From Candidatus Zhuqueibacterota bacterium (GTDB lineage: Bacteria > Zhuqueibacterota > Zhuqueibacteria > Residuimicrobiales > Residuimicrobiaceae), in NCBI GenBank assembly GCA_963169875.1, contig CAUJEL010000207.1, positions 1 to 37,660 of the forward strand: a stretch of 37,660 nt of DNA, written 5' to 3'. The notes under the pieces were generated by a model. The model searched no databases and was not told the origin of the DNA. It worked only from the letters and a program-made list of their open reading frames with translations. This document shows positions 1 through 8,570 of this stretch, piece after piece (the first letter of the stretch is position 1; every line of letters begins with the position of its first letter). A program made the position numbers and the translations under genes.

Positions 1-135
1 TTTTTATTAATTGTTCTGGCTTTCTGAACTGCTTGTTCCTTTTTGTCAAAATGGTTAGAGGCCTTTTGGGCTCCCCCTCTGACAGTTCCAGCCGTCATTT
101 TGGGCTGGTACTATATGATGGGTTTTTCTTGCCAT
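1..135 (-). pseudogene. DUF2188-family small protein, frameshifted, cut by window edge
   Basis: Reading leftwards from an ATG at 135 (AAAGGA ribosome site about 6 bases upstream) gives MARKTHHIVPAQNDGWN, which matches the start of DUF2188 proteins (small proteins of 70-80 residues, function unknown). After that the frame hits a stop. Removing one base near position 84 restores RGGAQKASNHFDKKEQAV and QKARTINK up to the window edge, which is the rest of the DUF2188 pattern. So the sequence shows a family member broken by a single-base insertion, or a sequencing error. The 3' end lies outside the window. The family assignment rests on my memory of the motif order, not on a search. Confidence 0.72.
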
Positions 136-352
136 AACAAATCCTTTCGTAAAACTATATGACTCTAATAAAATTTCAATTATTCTATAGCAAATGTCAT
201 GCCAACATCAATAGGTGGTGTGGTTGCGTGTGATGTACATCAATATATTGTTGTTTTTAATATTATTGTGCCTTTTATTTATAGCATATAATCAGATATT
301 TTGTCGTTCTGAAATAACTGTGGAATTACATAATTGCTATTTGTGTGCCGTT

Positions 353-376
353 TGTGATACACTTTTGTGTATCACA
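353..376. promoter_or_regulatory. perfect 10-bp inverted repeat, operator-like or hairpin
   Basis: TGTGATACAC and GTGTATCACA are perfect reverse complements separated by TTTT. The outer TGTGA/TCACA resembles CRP/FNR half-sites, but the spacing is much wider than the N6 of a CRP site. A different repressor or an RNA hairpin is equally possible. Confidence 0.5.
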
Positions 377-797
377 TCATTTTAATGGTACTATTTAGGT
401 ACAAGTGCCTGAGCATTCGAGTTCTTATAATATTAATAAATCATATTAATCATATCACTTTGTAATCAGGAAATAAACTTTTTAAAGCTTTTCACTTAAT
501 TTGCTTTAAATAGTATACCAGTGCAGAACTACTTAAAGAGCATCTGGACGCAGATGAAAGTCTCGGATATTTATATAACATTTTCCGAGATGGCCGTCTA
601 AAATATATAATTTTGGTCCAATATTTATCCGCAAGTTTTTCAGATAAAATTGAGAAATGGACACACAATCAGCGGTTAAGGGCATGAATATTTTGCTTTT
701 TTCCGAGATGTGCAGTCTCAAAAACTGCCCCTGATTCTCTATCAGAACTGGTAATAAATCCGGGAACATTTCACGGCGCTGCGCTTTAAACCTGTAG

Positions 798-805
798 AAA
801 GGAGG
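798..805 (+). promoter_or_regulatory. Shine-Dalgarno that fixes a GTG start
   Basis: AAAGGAGG sits five bases before the GTG at 811. This strong site, followed by a typical signal peptide, decides the non-ATG start of the next gene. Confidence 0.8.
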
Positions 806-810
806 CAGCC

Positions 811-1653
811 GTGAAATCACACTATTGCCTTTCGCTGGGAATATCGCTGGCCCTGACGCTGGCGATCCTTGGATTCGAGCCTGCAGCGGCACAGCGCCAA
901 CAGCCGCAGCGCCGCGGTGGCCAGAACCAGCAGCAGCAAACCACTCAGGAGCAGAAAAAAACAAACGATCATCGGCGCGCAGAGTCCTTTGGCCATCGCC
1001 GCAGCGAAGCCAAACCATCTGATCAGAGCCGTCCTGAAAAAGAGTATGGGCGCGATAGCCGCAGGGAGAGCCGTTCTGAAAAAGAGCACGAGCGCTACAG
1101 CCGCGGAGAAAACCGTCATGAACGGCGCCCGGATTCCCGGTCACACCAGGGCGAAACCTGCAAACCTCCCGCAGGTAAGCGCAACCATGACAGCCATGAC
1201 CGCACTAAAAAGCATTACCAGGAGCGCTTGAAAACGCTGCAACATAACCATTATGGATTTTGGGGCCACCACGATCATTATGTAGTCGCAAAACCGCTGT
1301 TCCGCTATTTCCGGCACAACCGTTACTATCATGTCAATGAATATGTGGCCGGTGTGCTGCGCGAAGCAATCGATTTGGGCTATGAGGAGGGCTACCTGGC
1401 CGGGCGCACAGATGCTGAGGATGATTGGGCATACAATTACAGAGACTCTTTCGCTTATCGGGATGCCAGCCTGGGATATCCCGGCAGGTATGTCGATCTG
1501 GACGAATACCGCTATTTTTTCCGCGAGGGTTTCCGGCGCGGTTACGAGGATGGATATCATCGCGTTTATCACTATGGCCGCTACACCGATGGGAGACACC
1601 GAATCCTCGCCACTGTATTAGCGGGCATATTTTTTCTGTTGCCACTGGATTGA
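811..1653 (+). CDS. secreted charged protein with C-terminal GYxxGY/FREGF repeats, unknown function
   Basis: The 280-residue product starts with a clear signal peptide (residues 1-27, cleavage after AAAQ or nearby). Residues 28-140 are low-complexity Gln/Arg/Glu/Ser/His with imperfect repeats of RSEKE/RRESRSEKEHE type, probably disordered. The folded part is about 150-265 and is rich in Tyr, Gly and Asp. It contains two copies of a motif: LGYEEGYLAGRTDAEDDW near 190 and FREGFRRGYEDGYHRVY near 237. I recall similar hypothetical proteins from Acidobacteria and other environmental bacteria, none with a known role. The C-terminus ends in a hydrophobic stretch (ILATVLAGIFFLLPLD), which could be a membrane anchor. 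The gene is monocistronic: it stands alone on this strand and is followed at once by a perfect hairpin. Function is unknown; a periplasmic or envelope location is inferred from the signal peptide. Confidence 0.85.
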   Translation: MKSHYCLSLGISLALTLAILGFEPAAAQRQQPQRRGGQNQQQQTTQEQKKTNDHRRAESFGHRRSEAKPSDQSRPEKEYGRDSRRESRSEKEHERYSRGENRHERRPDSRSHQGETCKPPAGKRNHDSHDRTKKHYQERLKTLQHNHYGFWGHHDHYVVAKPLFRYFRHNRYYHVNEYVAGVLREAIDLGYEEGYLAGRTDAEDDWAYNYRDSFAYRDASLGYPGRYVDLDEYRYFFREGFRRGYEDGYHRVYHYGRYTDGRHRILATVLAGIFFLLPLD

Positions 1654-1660
1654 AAAAAGC

Positions 1661-1704
1661 TCAAGAAAAAGGGGGAGGAATAATTATCTCCCCCTTTTTC
1701 TTGA
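1661..1704 (+). terminator. perfect 16-bp hairpin after the 811-1653 gene
   Basis: The arms 1661-1676 (TCAAGAAAAAGGGGGA) and 1689-1704 are exact reverse complements around a 12-base loop, starting 7 bases after the stop codon. A/T tracts inside the stem give a U-rich 3' arm, which makes it a plausible intrinsic terminator although no separate T run follows. Confidence 0.75.
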
Positions 1705-1806
1705 TAAATGGTCAATCCGAGAGAAAAGCAGTACACATCAGCCAGTAGTTCGAAAACCGGGAGCCAGGATCGACACCGACCGGGATAGCGATAAAAATTT
1801 AAGATG

Positions 1807-1836
1807 AAAAAAGCGGACTGAAAAGCCCGCTTTTTT
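1807..1836 (-). terminator. intrinsic terminator of the surface operon
   Basis: AAAAAAGCGG at 1807-1816 pairs with CCGCTTTTTT at 1827-1836. Read on the minus strand it is a GC stem followed by a T run, 10-40 bases past the stop of the PorV/PorQ gene. The A run on the other side makes it potentially bidirectional. Confidence 0.85.
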
Positions 1837-1846
1837 TATGCGTTAA

Positions 1847-2845
1847 CTAAAATACCAGCCCGAACGAGAGCCGGTGCACATCGGGGAGAATATCATAGAC
1901 CGAATAGGCGTAATCAAAGCTGACTGGAATGCCGGTGAAAAAGGCGTTGACCCCGAATCCGAGGTCGTATAACGATTCATCCATGTTGATTTTGTAGCCG
2001 CCGCGCAGCGCCAGGCGATCGAAGAAGGTGATCTCGGTGCCGAGATGGATGCGTTCGCGGTTGTCGTTGGGGTGCACCGCATCCACGGCGATGAGTCCCT
2101 TGGCGAAGGGGGTGCGGAAGAGATCCATGGCGATGCCGAATTCAAAATTGAGCGGCAGGGCATAGGCTTCGGTTTCCAGCCGCGTCGGCACCAGGCGATT
2201 GGGATAGGTGCTGTTTTCGTCCCATTTGACGCTGAGATCTGCCCCGTCATAGCGCATGTCCGGGCCGAAATTGGACATGCTCATGGCGATGGTGAGGTTG
2301 CGGAAGGGCAGTTGATACCAGGTTCCGACATCGAATGCAAAGCCGTTCGCGGTTTCGTTCCAGATGCGCTGCTGGATGTAGCGACCGGTCACGCCGACAC
2401 TGAAGCGGTCGGTCAGCGCCTTGGCGTAACTCAACGCCACAGCCATGTCCTGAGCATCAAAATAACCGCCGGTGCCGTTGGGCTGGAATTCGGTGGTGAT
2501 TTCCATCTCCTCGACGCTCAGCATCATCACACTGGCTGCGACCGCACCGAATCCACCTGCGTTATAGACATAGGCAGCGGCATCGACGTCGAAGGTGTCG
2601 AACCAGCGCGTGTGTGAGAAATGGGCGGCATGACTCTTGACTTGTGTGATGCCGGCGGGATTCCAGAAGGGGGCACTGGCGTCCCGGGAGACCGCGACAA
2701 AGGCGCCGCCCATGGCGGCGGCGCGGGCGCTGACCGGGATTTTCAGAAATTGCGCGCCGCTGGTGCCGAGATTGGGATTCTGCGCCCACAGCGTGAAAGC
2801 CCATGCCATGAGGAGTGCCGTGTAGTGTAGGTGTTTTATCTTCAT
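1847..2845 (-). CDS. PorV/PorQ-family outer-membrane protein
   Basis: The 332-residue product has a signal peptide (1-21, AWAFTLWAQ) and the hallmark N-terminal motif of the PorV/PorQ family: GTSGAQFLKIPVSARAAAMG followed by GAFVAVSRDASAPFWNPAGI. The rest is an alternating beta-barrel with repeated aromatic girdles, ending in the strand-like HRLSFGLVF with a terminal Phe, as usual for outer-membrane barrels. In the type IX secretion system PorV shuttles cargo to the attachment complex; many FCB genomes hold several paralogues next to their cargo. Here it is the last gene of the operon. Its GAGGAGGG ribosome site overlaps the TGA stop of the upstream sorting-domain gene, so translation is probably coupled. 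This supports a dedicated role in exporting or anchoring that neighbour (inference). Family assignment is firm; the specific role is not. Confidence 0.9.
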   Translation of the reverse strand: MKIKHLHYTALLMAWAFTLWAQNPNLGTSGAQFLKIPVSARAAAMGGAFVAVSRDASAPFWNPAGITQVKSHAAHFSHTRWFDTFDVDAAAYVYNAGGFGAVAASVMMLSVEEMEITTEFQPNGTGGYFDAQDMAVALSYAKALTDRFSVGVTGRYIQQRIWNETANGFAFDVGTWYQLPFRNLTIAMSMSNFGPDMRYDGADLSVKWDENSTYPNRLVPTRLETEAYALPLNFEFGIAMDLFRTPFAKGLIAVDAVHPNDNRERIHLGTEITFFDRLALRGGYKINMDESLYDLGFGVNAFFTGIPVSFDYAYSVYDILPDVHRLSFGLVF

Positions 2846-2855
2846 CTTGCCCTCC

Positions 2856-5657
2856 TCACTTGATCACCGCAAAGGTGCTTTTATAGTGCGCATCCGCCGT
2901 CTTGACGATATAGAGGTAGATCCCGGGAGCGATCTCGCGTCCACCCTCCGCGCGCAGGTCCCAGGTTTCCGTGCCATGAGCAGCCGAATGCTCGATGGTT
3001 TTGACGCGATCGCCGGCCACGGTATAAATATGGATGGTGCACGCGTGCGGCAGGTTTATGAATTGAATCTGTCGCACCGGCTCCTTGCGTAGTTCGCCGA
3101 ATTCCGGTTCATACAGGGAAGACACCATGTATGGATTGGGCACGACGCGGATCCTGTCGAGTCCATCATCTTGACGCACCGGGGTGAAGGCGGCGCCTTT
3201 GATCTTGAAGGCGTAGCTGTCCTGCAACGAAGGCAGAACCGGCAACTGAGCCTCAACGGCGTAGATGTTGCCGGGTTCCGGCGGCCGCGCCGGGGGAAAG
3301 GTGACCAGGCCGCGAAGGCCGTTGAAATCGAAGGTCTCGCCGCTGCGCAATGAATCCACCGCGATCTCCTTGCCGCTGTAGGAAATGAGCAACGAGACAA
3401 ATCCCTCCCCGGCCGCATTGCTGCCGCGCCCGGTGGTGTTGATTTGATATATGGCGGCGATCACCGACGCGGGATCGTAGACAGTGCACGTCAAATCGTA
3501 TTGGTCTGTTCCGCCGATGCGGGAGATGCTCTTGATATAATCCGGCGGATCGAGGCTGAAAATCACGCCGTCGCTGGTGGCGCTGGATTTGCCGAGCGCG
3601 AGCGGCTGCAGGGGCGTCACCACACTGCCATCATCGCGCACAGCCTGGATGGCAAAAAAGAGGGTGAGATAATCGCCGGCTTTGGGCAGGAACTGCGGCA
3701 GCGCCGCCGGGTCCGGATCTTCGATTTTGATCTTCATGCCCTTGTTGATGGAATAGGTGGTGCCGGAGCGATAGCTGCGCGGATCGGAGCCGATGTAATC
3801 GCCGGTGGTGAGGTCGATGAGATGGAATGAGTTGGGCGCGGCGAATTCGATGCCAATATTTTTGGCTTCCGCATAGGACGAATCGCTGATAACCGGTATG
3901 ATGCGCGTTTTGAGCGTTCCACGCGTGGTCTGCTGCAAATGGGCGAATTTGAGGTGATAGGAACGGTCACCCAGGGAATCCGCGTCCACCGGCGTGACAT
4001 TCACCAGATAGTTGGATTTTCCGCGCAGATGTTCGACCGGATAGGCGGAGACGGGGGTGCGGTTGGTTGCCTGGGACTTGGGAATGACCGCCACGGTATT
4101 CAGGGCGTCTGGTGAGTTGCCCTTGGGACTCTCGAGGCTTTCCACCGAGGCGTCCCCGCGGTCATAGGCCGTGATGGTATACCAGTATTCAAATCCGTTA
4201 TTCACCGAGGTATCCGTGAAACTGTGCTGCAAGCCCAGGTCGAGTCCGATGTTATTCACCAGATCGAATTTGGCGATGGGCACGGGATCAACGCCCACAC
4301 TGGGATCGACATTACGGTCCAGTTGGTCCCAATGCAAGCCCTTGTCCGTGCTGCGGTAGATGCGATAGCCTTCGAAATCGTATTCTCCCGAATAGGTATC
4401 CAGCGAGCGTTCGGCAGCATCGTCCCAGAAGAGGGTGACGCGGCCATCCCCGGCATGGGCGCTGAGAGTCGGTGTGGTGGGCGGCTTGCTGATTTCAAAG
4501 TTGAACGCGAGGATCTTTTGCGCGGTTTTGAGCGACGTATAGAGATCCTCTTTATTGGTGCCGGCTACGAGGACCGTGTAAAACACCAGGGTGTCGCCGC
4601 GCTGCAGGAAATAAGTACCGGTACTGAAAGTCGCAGTGAGATCGAGTCCGGACGCGGGGATCGTGGCCGGATCATCATAGTGCTTGCCCGCGCTGCTGCC
4701 GAGATGGAAATACTTGGGGACCAGGGATTGCGGCCGGATCAAGCCCGGATTGCTGGAGAGGATGGCGTACTGCAGGCTGTCGTCGTCGCGGTCATCATCA
4801 TAGAGATTGTAGTGCATATCGGTGATGCCCAATTCACTGCCATTGACTTCAGGGGATTGCAGCAAGGCGACGCCAAAGTAGCCGGTCACGCCGCCGCTCC
4901 ATTCCGCTGAAAAGCCGTCATCAAAGAAATAAAGAAAATTGTTGGCTTTGTCGAAATCGAGTCGGTCGTCTCCGTATTCCGGTGTGCCGCCGCTGATATC
5001 ACCGATGTCAATATCATTATACATGGCGAAGTAGACGCTGTCCAGATCCCGGGGGCCCTTGTTGATCAGCTCAAATTTGAAGAAGATGAGGTTCTGTGCG
5101 AATTTGACGCCATAGGTGTATCCGGTCTGATGAACCTCCAGGCCGATGGGGGCGACGGTATTGTTGTGATCATCATAGACGCAGTAGCTGTCCTGATCCG
5201 ACTTGACCACGGGATTGCCCTGCGCATCCTTGACCGGCCAGCCCAGGGTTGGTTCCCAGGAGAGCGGGTTGTCGCTGAAGGCAATTTTGGCATAGCTTTT
5301 ATTATGATAACCACCGACGGCTTCCCATTCCTCATTGGTGGTATAGCGGCCCTGAATGACATTGCCCGGAACCCCGACCATGGGATTGATGCGGTAGTTA
5401 TAATTTTTGCCCGAACCGATGGGAAATTCTCCCGAGGGCCCCTGGGTGAGGCGTCGCGGGTAGAGTTTGCCGCGGTTTTCGAAAAACAGGCCGATGTTGC
5501 TGGCGTTATGGATGCCGCCGGCGCGGTCTTCCACGCCCAGGGATTTGGCCAGCGTCCTCTCGTCGCGCTCCACATCCTTGTCCTTGAAGGACGGTTGAGC
5601 CAGTGACAGGGAGGCGGCCAGAGAGAGCAGAGACATCGCGATTATAAGTTTCTTCAT
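2856..5657 (-). CDS. large secreted protein with fibronectin type III domain and C-terminal sorting domain
   Basis: The 933-residue product has a signal peptide (1-20, SLAASLSLAQ). Residues 45-390 form a region of unknown family common in FCB surface proteins (NIGLFFENRGKLYPRR, later MYNDIDIGDISGGTPEYGDD). A fibronectin type III-like domain at about 393-510 shows GRVTLFWDD, YDFEGYRIYRS and a terminal FEYWYTITAYDRG. Two or three further beta-rich segments follow. The last 90 residues (VRVVPNPY, IYTVAGDRVKTIEH, APGIYLYIVKT) are a FlgD-like/T9SS type A sorting domain. The protein is therefore expected outside the cell or on its surface. It lies between the TonB-dependent receptor (79-base gap) and the PorV-like gene (10-base gap), suggesting that the three act as one surface complex. 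Substrate is unknown. No catalytic motif was recognised. Confidence 0.88.
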   Translation of the reverse strand: MKKLIIAMSLLSLAASLSLAQPSFKDKDVERDERTLAKSLGVEDRAGGIHNASNIGLFFENRGKLYPRRLTQGPSGEFPIGSGKNYNYRINPMVGVPGNVIQGRYTTNEEWEAVGGYHNKSYAKIAFSDNPLSWEPTLGWPVKDAQGNPVVKSDQDSYCVYDDHNNTVAPIGLEVHQTGYTYGVKFAQNLIFFKFELINKGPRDLDSVYFAMYNDIDIGDISGGTPEYGDDRLDFDKANNFLYFFDDGFSAEWSGGVTGYFGVALLQSPEVNGSELGITDMHYNLYDDDRDDDSLQYAILSSNPGLIRPQSLVPKYFHLGSSAGKHYDDPATIPASGLDLTATFSTGTYFLQRGDTLVFYTVLVAGTNKEDLYTSLKTAQKILAFNFEISKPPTTPTLSAHAGDGRVTLFWDDAAERSLDTYSGEYDFEGYRIYRSTDKGLHWDQLDRNVDPSVGVDPVPIAKFDLVNNIGLDLGLQHSFTDTSVNNGFEYWYTITAYDRGDASVESLESPKGNSPDALNTVAVIPKSQATNRTPVSAYPVEHLRGKSNYLVNVTPVDADSLGDRSYHLKFAHLQQTTRGTLKTRIIPVISDSSYAEAKNIGIEFAAPNSFHLIDLTTGDYIGSDPRSYRSGTTYSINKGMKIKIEDPDPAALPQFLPKAGDYLTLFFAIQAVRDDGSVVTPLQPLALGKSSATSDGVIFSLDPPDYIKSISRIGGTDQYDLTCTVYDPASVIAAIYQINTTGRGSNAAGEGFVSLLISYSGKEIAVDSLRSGETFDFNGLRGLVTFPPARPPEPGNIYAVEAQLPVLPSLQDSYAFKIKGAAFTPVRQDDGLDRIRVVPNPYMVSSLYEPEFGELRKEPVRQIQFINLPHACTIHIYTVAGDRVKTIEHSAAHGTETWDLRAEGGREIAPGIYLYIVKTADAHYKSTFAVIK

Positions 5658-5736
5658 ATTATTCCACCGAATTTGACAGAGCGGTTCAAGCTGTTATTCA
5701 CGTCTTGTAGATGCACCATGACGCCGTGCAGCGGAT

Positions 5737-8202
5737 TTATCGTCTCAGGCCAAAGCCCAGGCGGATGCTTCGCGGCGGACCGTAATTGGACGGATCGCGC
5801 ATATATTCGGTCGAGTAGCCGCCCACCTGGGTGAAGTCAGGATCACCGGTGTCGCCATACACCCAAAGGATGTTGCGATGATTGGTGATGTTGAGGCATT
5901 CCACAAAGGCGCGCAGGTTAAATCCATAGCCGATGTTGAAGGACTTGCCGACCTCCAGGTCGATGGTGTATTTGCCGGGCCGGCGCAGTGAGTTTTTATC
6001 CACAAATCCGATGTCCCGTCCGGAGGGCGTGTAGGGAAATCCCGAGGCTACCTGAACGATGAGACTGTAATCGGTGTTGGCCAGCACGTGCGATCCAAAC
6101 AGTTTGGGGCCTTCATCCCGTGGCACGCGCAAGAGTCCCTGCAGGTTTACATTGTGGCGCTGGTCAAAGTCCAGGAAGTAGAGCTTGGTGCTCTCTTCGG
6201 TGCCGGGATATTGCTCCGCTTCGGAGGATGCGCTGCCTTTGGCGATGGAGTAGGTGTAGCTGAGTCCGCCGCTAAAATAGCGGCCCGGCCGCACGTCCAC
6301 ATTGACTTCAAAGCCTTTGATGTTGGCATAGTCTTCGTTGATGTATTCGGTGTACCCCACGTAGCGGCCCGAGTTGCCGGAGAAGGCTTCGTAGTAGCGC
6401 GTGCCGATGAGGCCGGTGACGTCCTTGTAATAGGCGGTGAAATGCGCGGCCATGCGGTCGGAAAATTGATGGGAGAGGCCCACTTCGTAGGCGATGGTGC
6501 GTTCGGCGTCGAGGCTGGGCTGCCCGAAGAGCGGCTCACGCACCTTCAGGTCATACTGCTGATTCTCGAACAGGTATTGATATTCCGGATTCTGGAAAAA
6601 ATGTCCATAGGCAAAGTGCAGTTTTGTGCGCTCGGAAACCGGATGCGCGATGCCCAGGCGTGGACTCAGCTGGGTGCGTGCTTTTACTGTGATCAGATCA
6701 TCATGGGAGAGCGGGTCTTTGCGGAACGTCGCGTTGGCGTTGAAATAATCATAGCGCAGGCCCAGATTGATAATCAAAAAGGGGAATTCGATTTTGTCCT
6801 GAATATAGCCGGCTGCTTCGAATGGTTCAATCTTGTAATCGTTGATATAGGGATAGTTGCGTTTGGGATCGTAGATGCTGAACAATTTGAGCCAGTGTTT
6901 GCGGTATTGCAGGCCAAATTTGACTTCATTGATTTTACCAACCTGCCATACCACGTCGGTTTTCACATCAGCGGTTTTGTTTTTGCTGTCGTAGATGTCG
7001 AAGGGATCGGCCTTGGCCCAGAATTCATAGCCGTCCCCGGCTGTGGGAATGTATTCCCACTCGGTGGCGCTGAGGTAATCGGCGGTGTCCTTGTCGACCC
7101 CTGTGTACCATTTTTCTTCAAAATAGGAGATGCGCAGATCATAGAACAGATTGGCGCGAGGGCTGTGGTTGACCATGAGCATATTTTGTTGGGAATTGGT
7201 GCGATGGCGCAGGTACTGATCGGGAATATACTTAAAGCTGTGACTGTAACGCTGAAATTTCGAGTTGGTGTTGCGATTCGAATAGGTGAATTTGAGGCGC
7301 GGATTCAGCTGGTACGACAATTTGCCGAACAGGGTGTTGTTGCGCTCGTAACCAAAAGGCAGGTAACTGCCGTTATGATTTTTTTCGGCGGTGATGAAAT
7401 ATTTCAGTTTTTTGATGAACAGGGGACCGCCGAGGCTGCCATTGATGCGGTTCTCCTGGAGGTCGGCAAAGCGGTCGATGCCGAATTCACTGGTGCGAAC
7501 TTCCAGGTTGCCTGAGTGAGTGTCGCCACCGTCACGGGTGACGATGTTGACGATACCACTGAGGGCGTTGCCGTATTCGGCGTTGAAGGTGCCGCTCAGC
7601 AGGCTCATCTCCTGAATGGCATCGTTGTTGATCTGGGTGATCATGTGGCCGAGCAGGGGATCCTGGACGTACATGCCGTCGATCATGAAGCCGACCTCAT
7701 TGGAACGGCCGCCACGCAGGTGCAGGGCGCCGTTCTGATCCGCGATGCCGGCCTGGAGGGAGAGGACATCCGTGAATTCCGAAACGGGTAGTCCTTCGAT
7801 TTCATCCCTGCGCATGGTCGCCCCGGAACTGGTAATGTCCTTTTGGATCAGGGGGCGGTCAGCCACGATCACCACTTCCTTCATCTGCACCGCTGAAGGT
7901 GTGAGCTTGGTGGATATCTGCGTGGTTAAATCGACCATGATGCGGACGTTGGTGAAGAGCTGGCTTTCGTAGCCGACGAAGCTCACCTTGACCGAGACGG
8001 TTCCGGGCGGGACGTTCAGGATCGCGTATGCGCCGTTGATATCCGAGACCGCCCCCAGGGCGGTGCCGGCGATTTGAACATTGGCGCCGGGGAGCGGTTC
8101 TCCGTTTTGCGCATCCGTGATTGTGCCCGCCACTTTGCCGGTCACGCCGGCGAAGAGAAGAACAGGAGCAAGCACCAAAAGGCAAACCATTATTTTTTTC
8201 AT
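5737..8202 (-). CDS. TonB-dependent outer-membrane receptor with carboxypeptidase-regulatory-like N-domain
   Basis: The 821-residue product has a signal peptide (1-19) and a CarboxypepD_reg-like Ig-fold domain at about 22-105 (GKVAGTITDAQNGEPLPGAN, ending VSFVGYESQ). A TonB-box-like MKEVVIVADRP follows near 107. A plug domain at about 120-225 contains LHLRGGRSNEVGFMIDGMYV and SALSGIVNIVTRDGG-type endings (here GNALSGIVNIVTRDGGD). The remaining 590 residues form the 22-stranded barrel, full of aromatic beta-strands and long polar loops. Such receptors import ligands across the outer membrane using TonB/ExbBD energy; SusC/RagA homologues import glycans or peptides. There is no SusD-like lipoprotein beside it, so it is not a standard Sus pair. 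It is second in the operon, 94 bases after the duplicated-domain secreted protein. Ligand unknown. Confidence 0.93.
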   Translation of the reverse strand: MKKIMVCLLVLAPVLLFAGVTGKVAGTITDAQNGEPLPGANVQIAGTALGAVSDINGAYAILNVPPGTVSVKVSFVGYESQLFTNVRIMVDLTTQISTKLTPSAVQMKEVVIVADRPLIQKDITSSGATMRRDEIEGLPVSEFTDVLSLQAGIADQNGALHLRGGRSNEVGFMIDGMYVQDPLLGHMITQINNDAIQEMSLLSGTFNAEYGNALSGIVNIVTRDGGDTHSGNLEVRTSEFGIDRFADLQENRINGSLGGPLFIKKLKYFITAEKNHNGSYLPFGYERNNTLFGKLSYQLNPRLKFTYSNRNTNSKFQRYSHSFKYIPDQYLRHRTNSQQNMLMVNHSPRANLFYDLRISYFEEKWYTGVDKDTADYLSATEWEYIPTAGDGYEFWAKADPFDIYDSKNKTADVKTDVVWQVGKINEVKFGLQYRKHWLKLFSIYDPKRNYPYINDYKIEPFEAAGYIQDKIEFPFLIINLGLRYDYFNANATFRKDPLSHDDLITVKARTQLSPRLGIAHPVSERTKLHFAYGHFFQNPEYQYLFENQQYDLKVREPLFGQPSLDAERTIAYEVGLSHQFSDRMAAHFTAYYKDVTGLIGTRYYEAFSGNSGRYVGYTEYINEDYANIKGFEVNVDVRPGRYFSGGLSYTYSIAKGSASSEAEQYPGTEESTKLYFLDFDQRHNVNLQGLLRVPRDEGPKLFGSHVLANTDYSLIVQVASGFPYTPSGRDIGFVDKNSLRRPGKYTIDLEVGKSFNIGYGFNLRAFVECLNITNHRNILWVYGDTGDPDFTQVGGYSTEYMRDPSNYGPPRSIRLGFGLRR

Positions 8203-8296
8203 CGTGGCAACCTCTTCAATTCTGAGGAATGGGCAGGCAGGGCAAACGCCCGTTGCCCTGCCCGCTGAAGTATCTGTTCGGTCACTGAACTGTGAA

Positions 8297-8570
8297 TCAA
8301 CGCACCAGCGTCATCTTTCTGGTGAAGCTGTTTTGACCGGTGGTGAGCCGGTAGAGATAAACGCCTGCGGCTGCCTGGTTTCCAGCAGCATCGCGGCCGT
8401 TCCATTGCACCCTGTGTATGCCAGCCGGAAGGACGCCGGACGCGATGGTTTGCACCAGCTGGCCGGCGAGATTGTACACAGCCAAATGAACGTCGCTCTT
8501 TTCCTGGAGTGAGAACTGAATGGCTGTGGACGGATTGAACGGATTGGGCCAGTTCTGGCTCAAATCGTGG
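8297..8570 (-). other. FlgD-like / T9SS type A C-terminal sorting domain coding segment
   Basis: This is the terminal 90 codons of the duplicated-domain protein. It shows the conserved NWPNPFNPST entry, an AVYNLAGQLVQTI strand, GIHRVQWNGRDAAGN and the GVYLYRL exit with a basic C-terminus (RKMTLVR). The same module ends the proteins at 15162-17354, 22821-24554 and 31590-33974, in variant form the one at 2856-5657, and survives as a remnant at 37371-37547. This implies one shared export and anchoring route. Confidence 0.8.

Larger units (their letters stand above)
136..810. other. AT-rich intergenic region without a recognisable gene
   Basis: This stretch is clearly more AT-rich than the coding parts and has no convincing reading frame on either strand. 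It lies between the divergent DUF2188 remnant and the gene at 811, so promoters for both should be here. A perfect inverted repeat at 353-376 is listed separately. I could not pick a convincing -35/-10 pair for the gene at 811. Confidence 0.6.

Noticed and set aside
533-1144. Minus-strand frame of 203 codons opposite the first secreted protein
   Set aside because: It runs antisense through the signal peptide and ribosome site of a well-supported gene and has no recognisable content.
6088-7515. Long plus-strand frame of 475 codons opposite the TonB-dependent receptor
   Set aside because: It is the antisense shadow of a clearly recognised gene in GC-rich codons, and its translation has no family features.
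5737-8202. SusC/SusD glycan-uptake pair
   Set aside because: The receptor is SusC-like in layout, but no SusD-type lipoprotein is adjacent. I kept the more general TonB-dependent receptor call.
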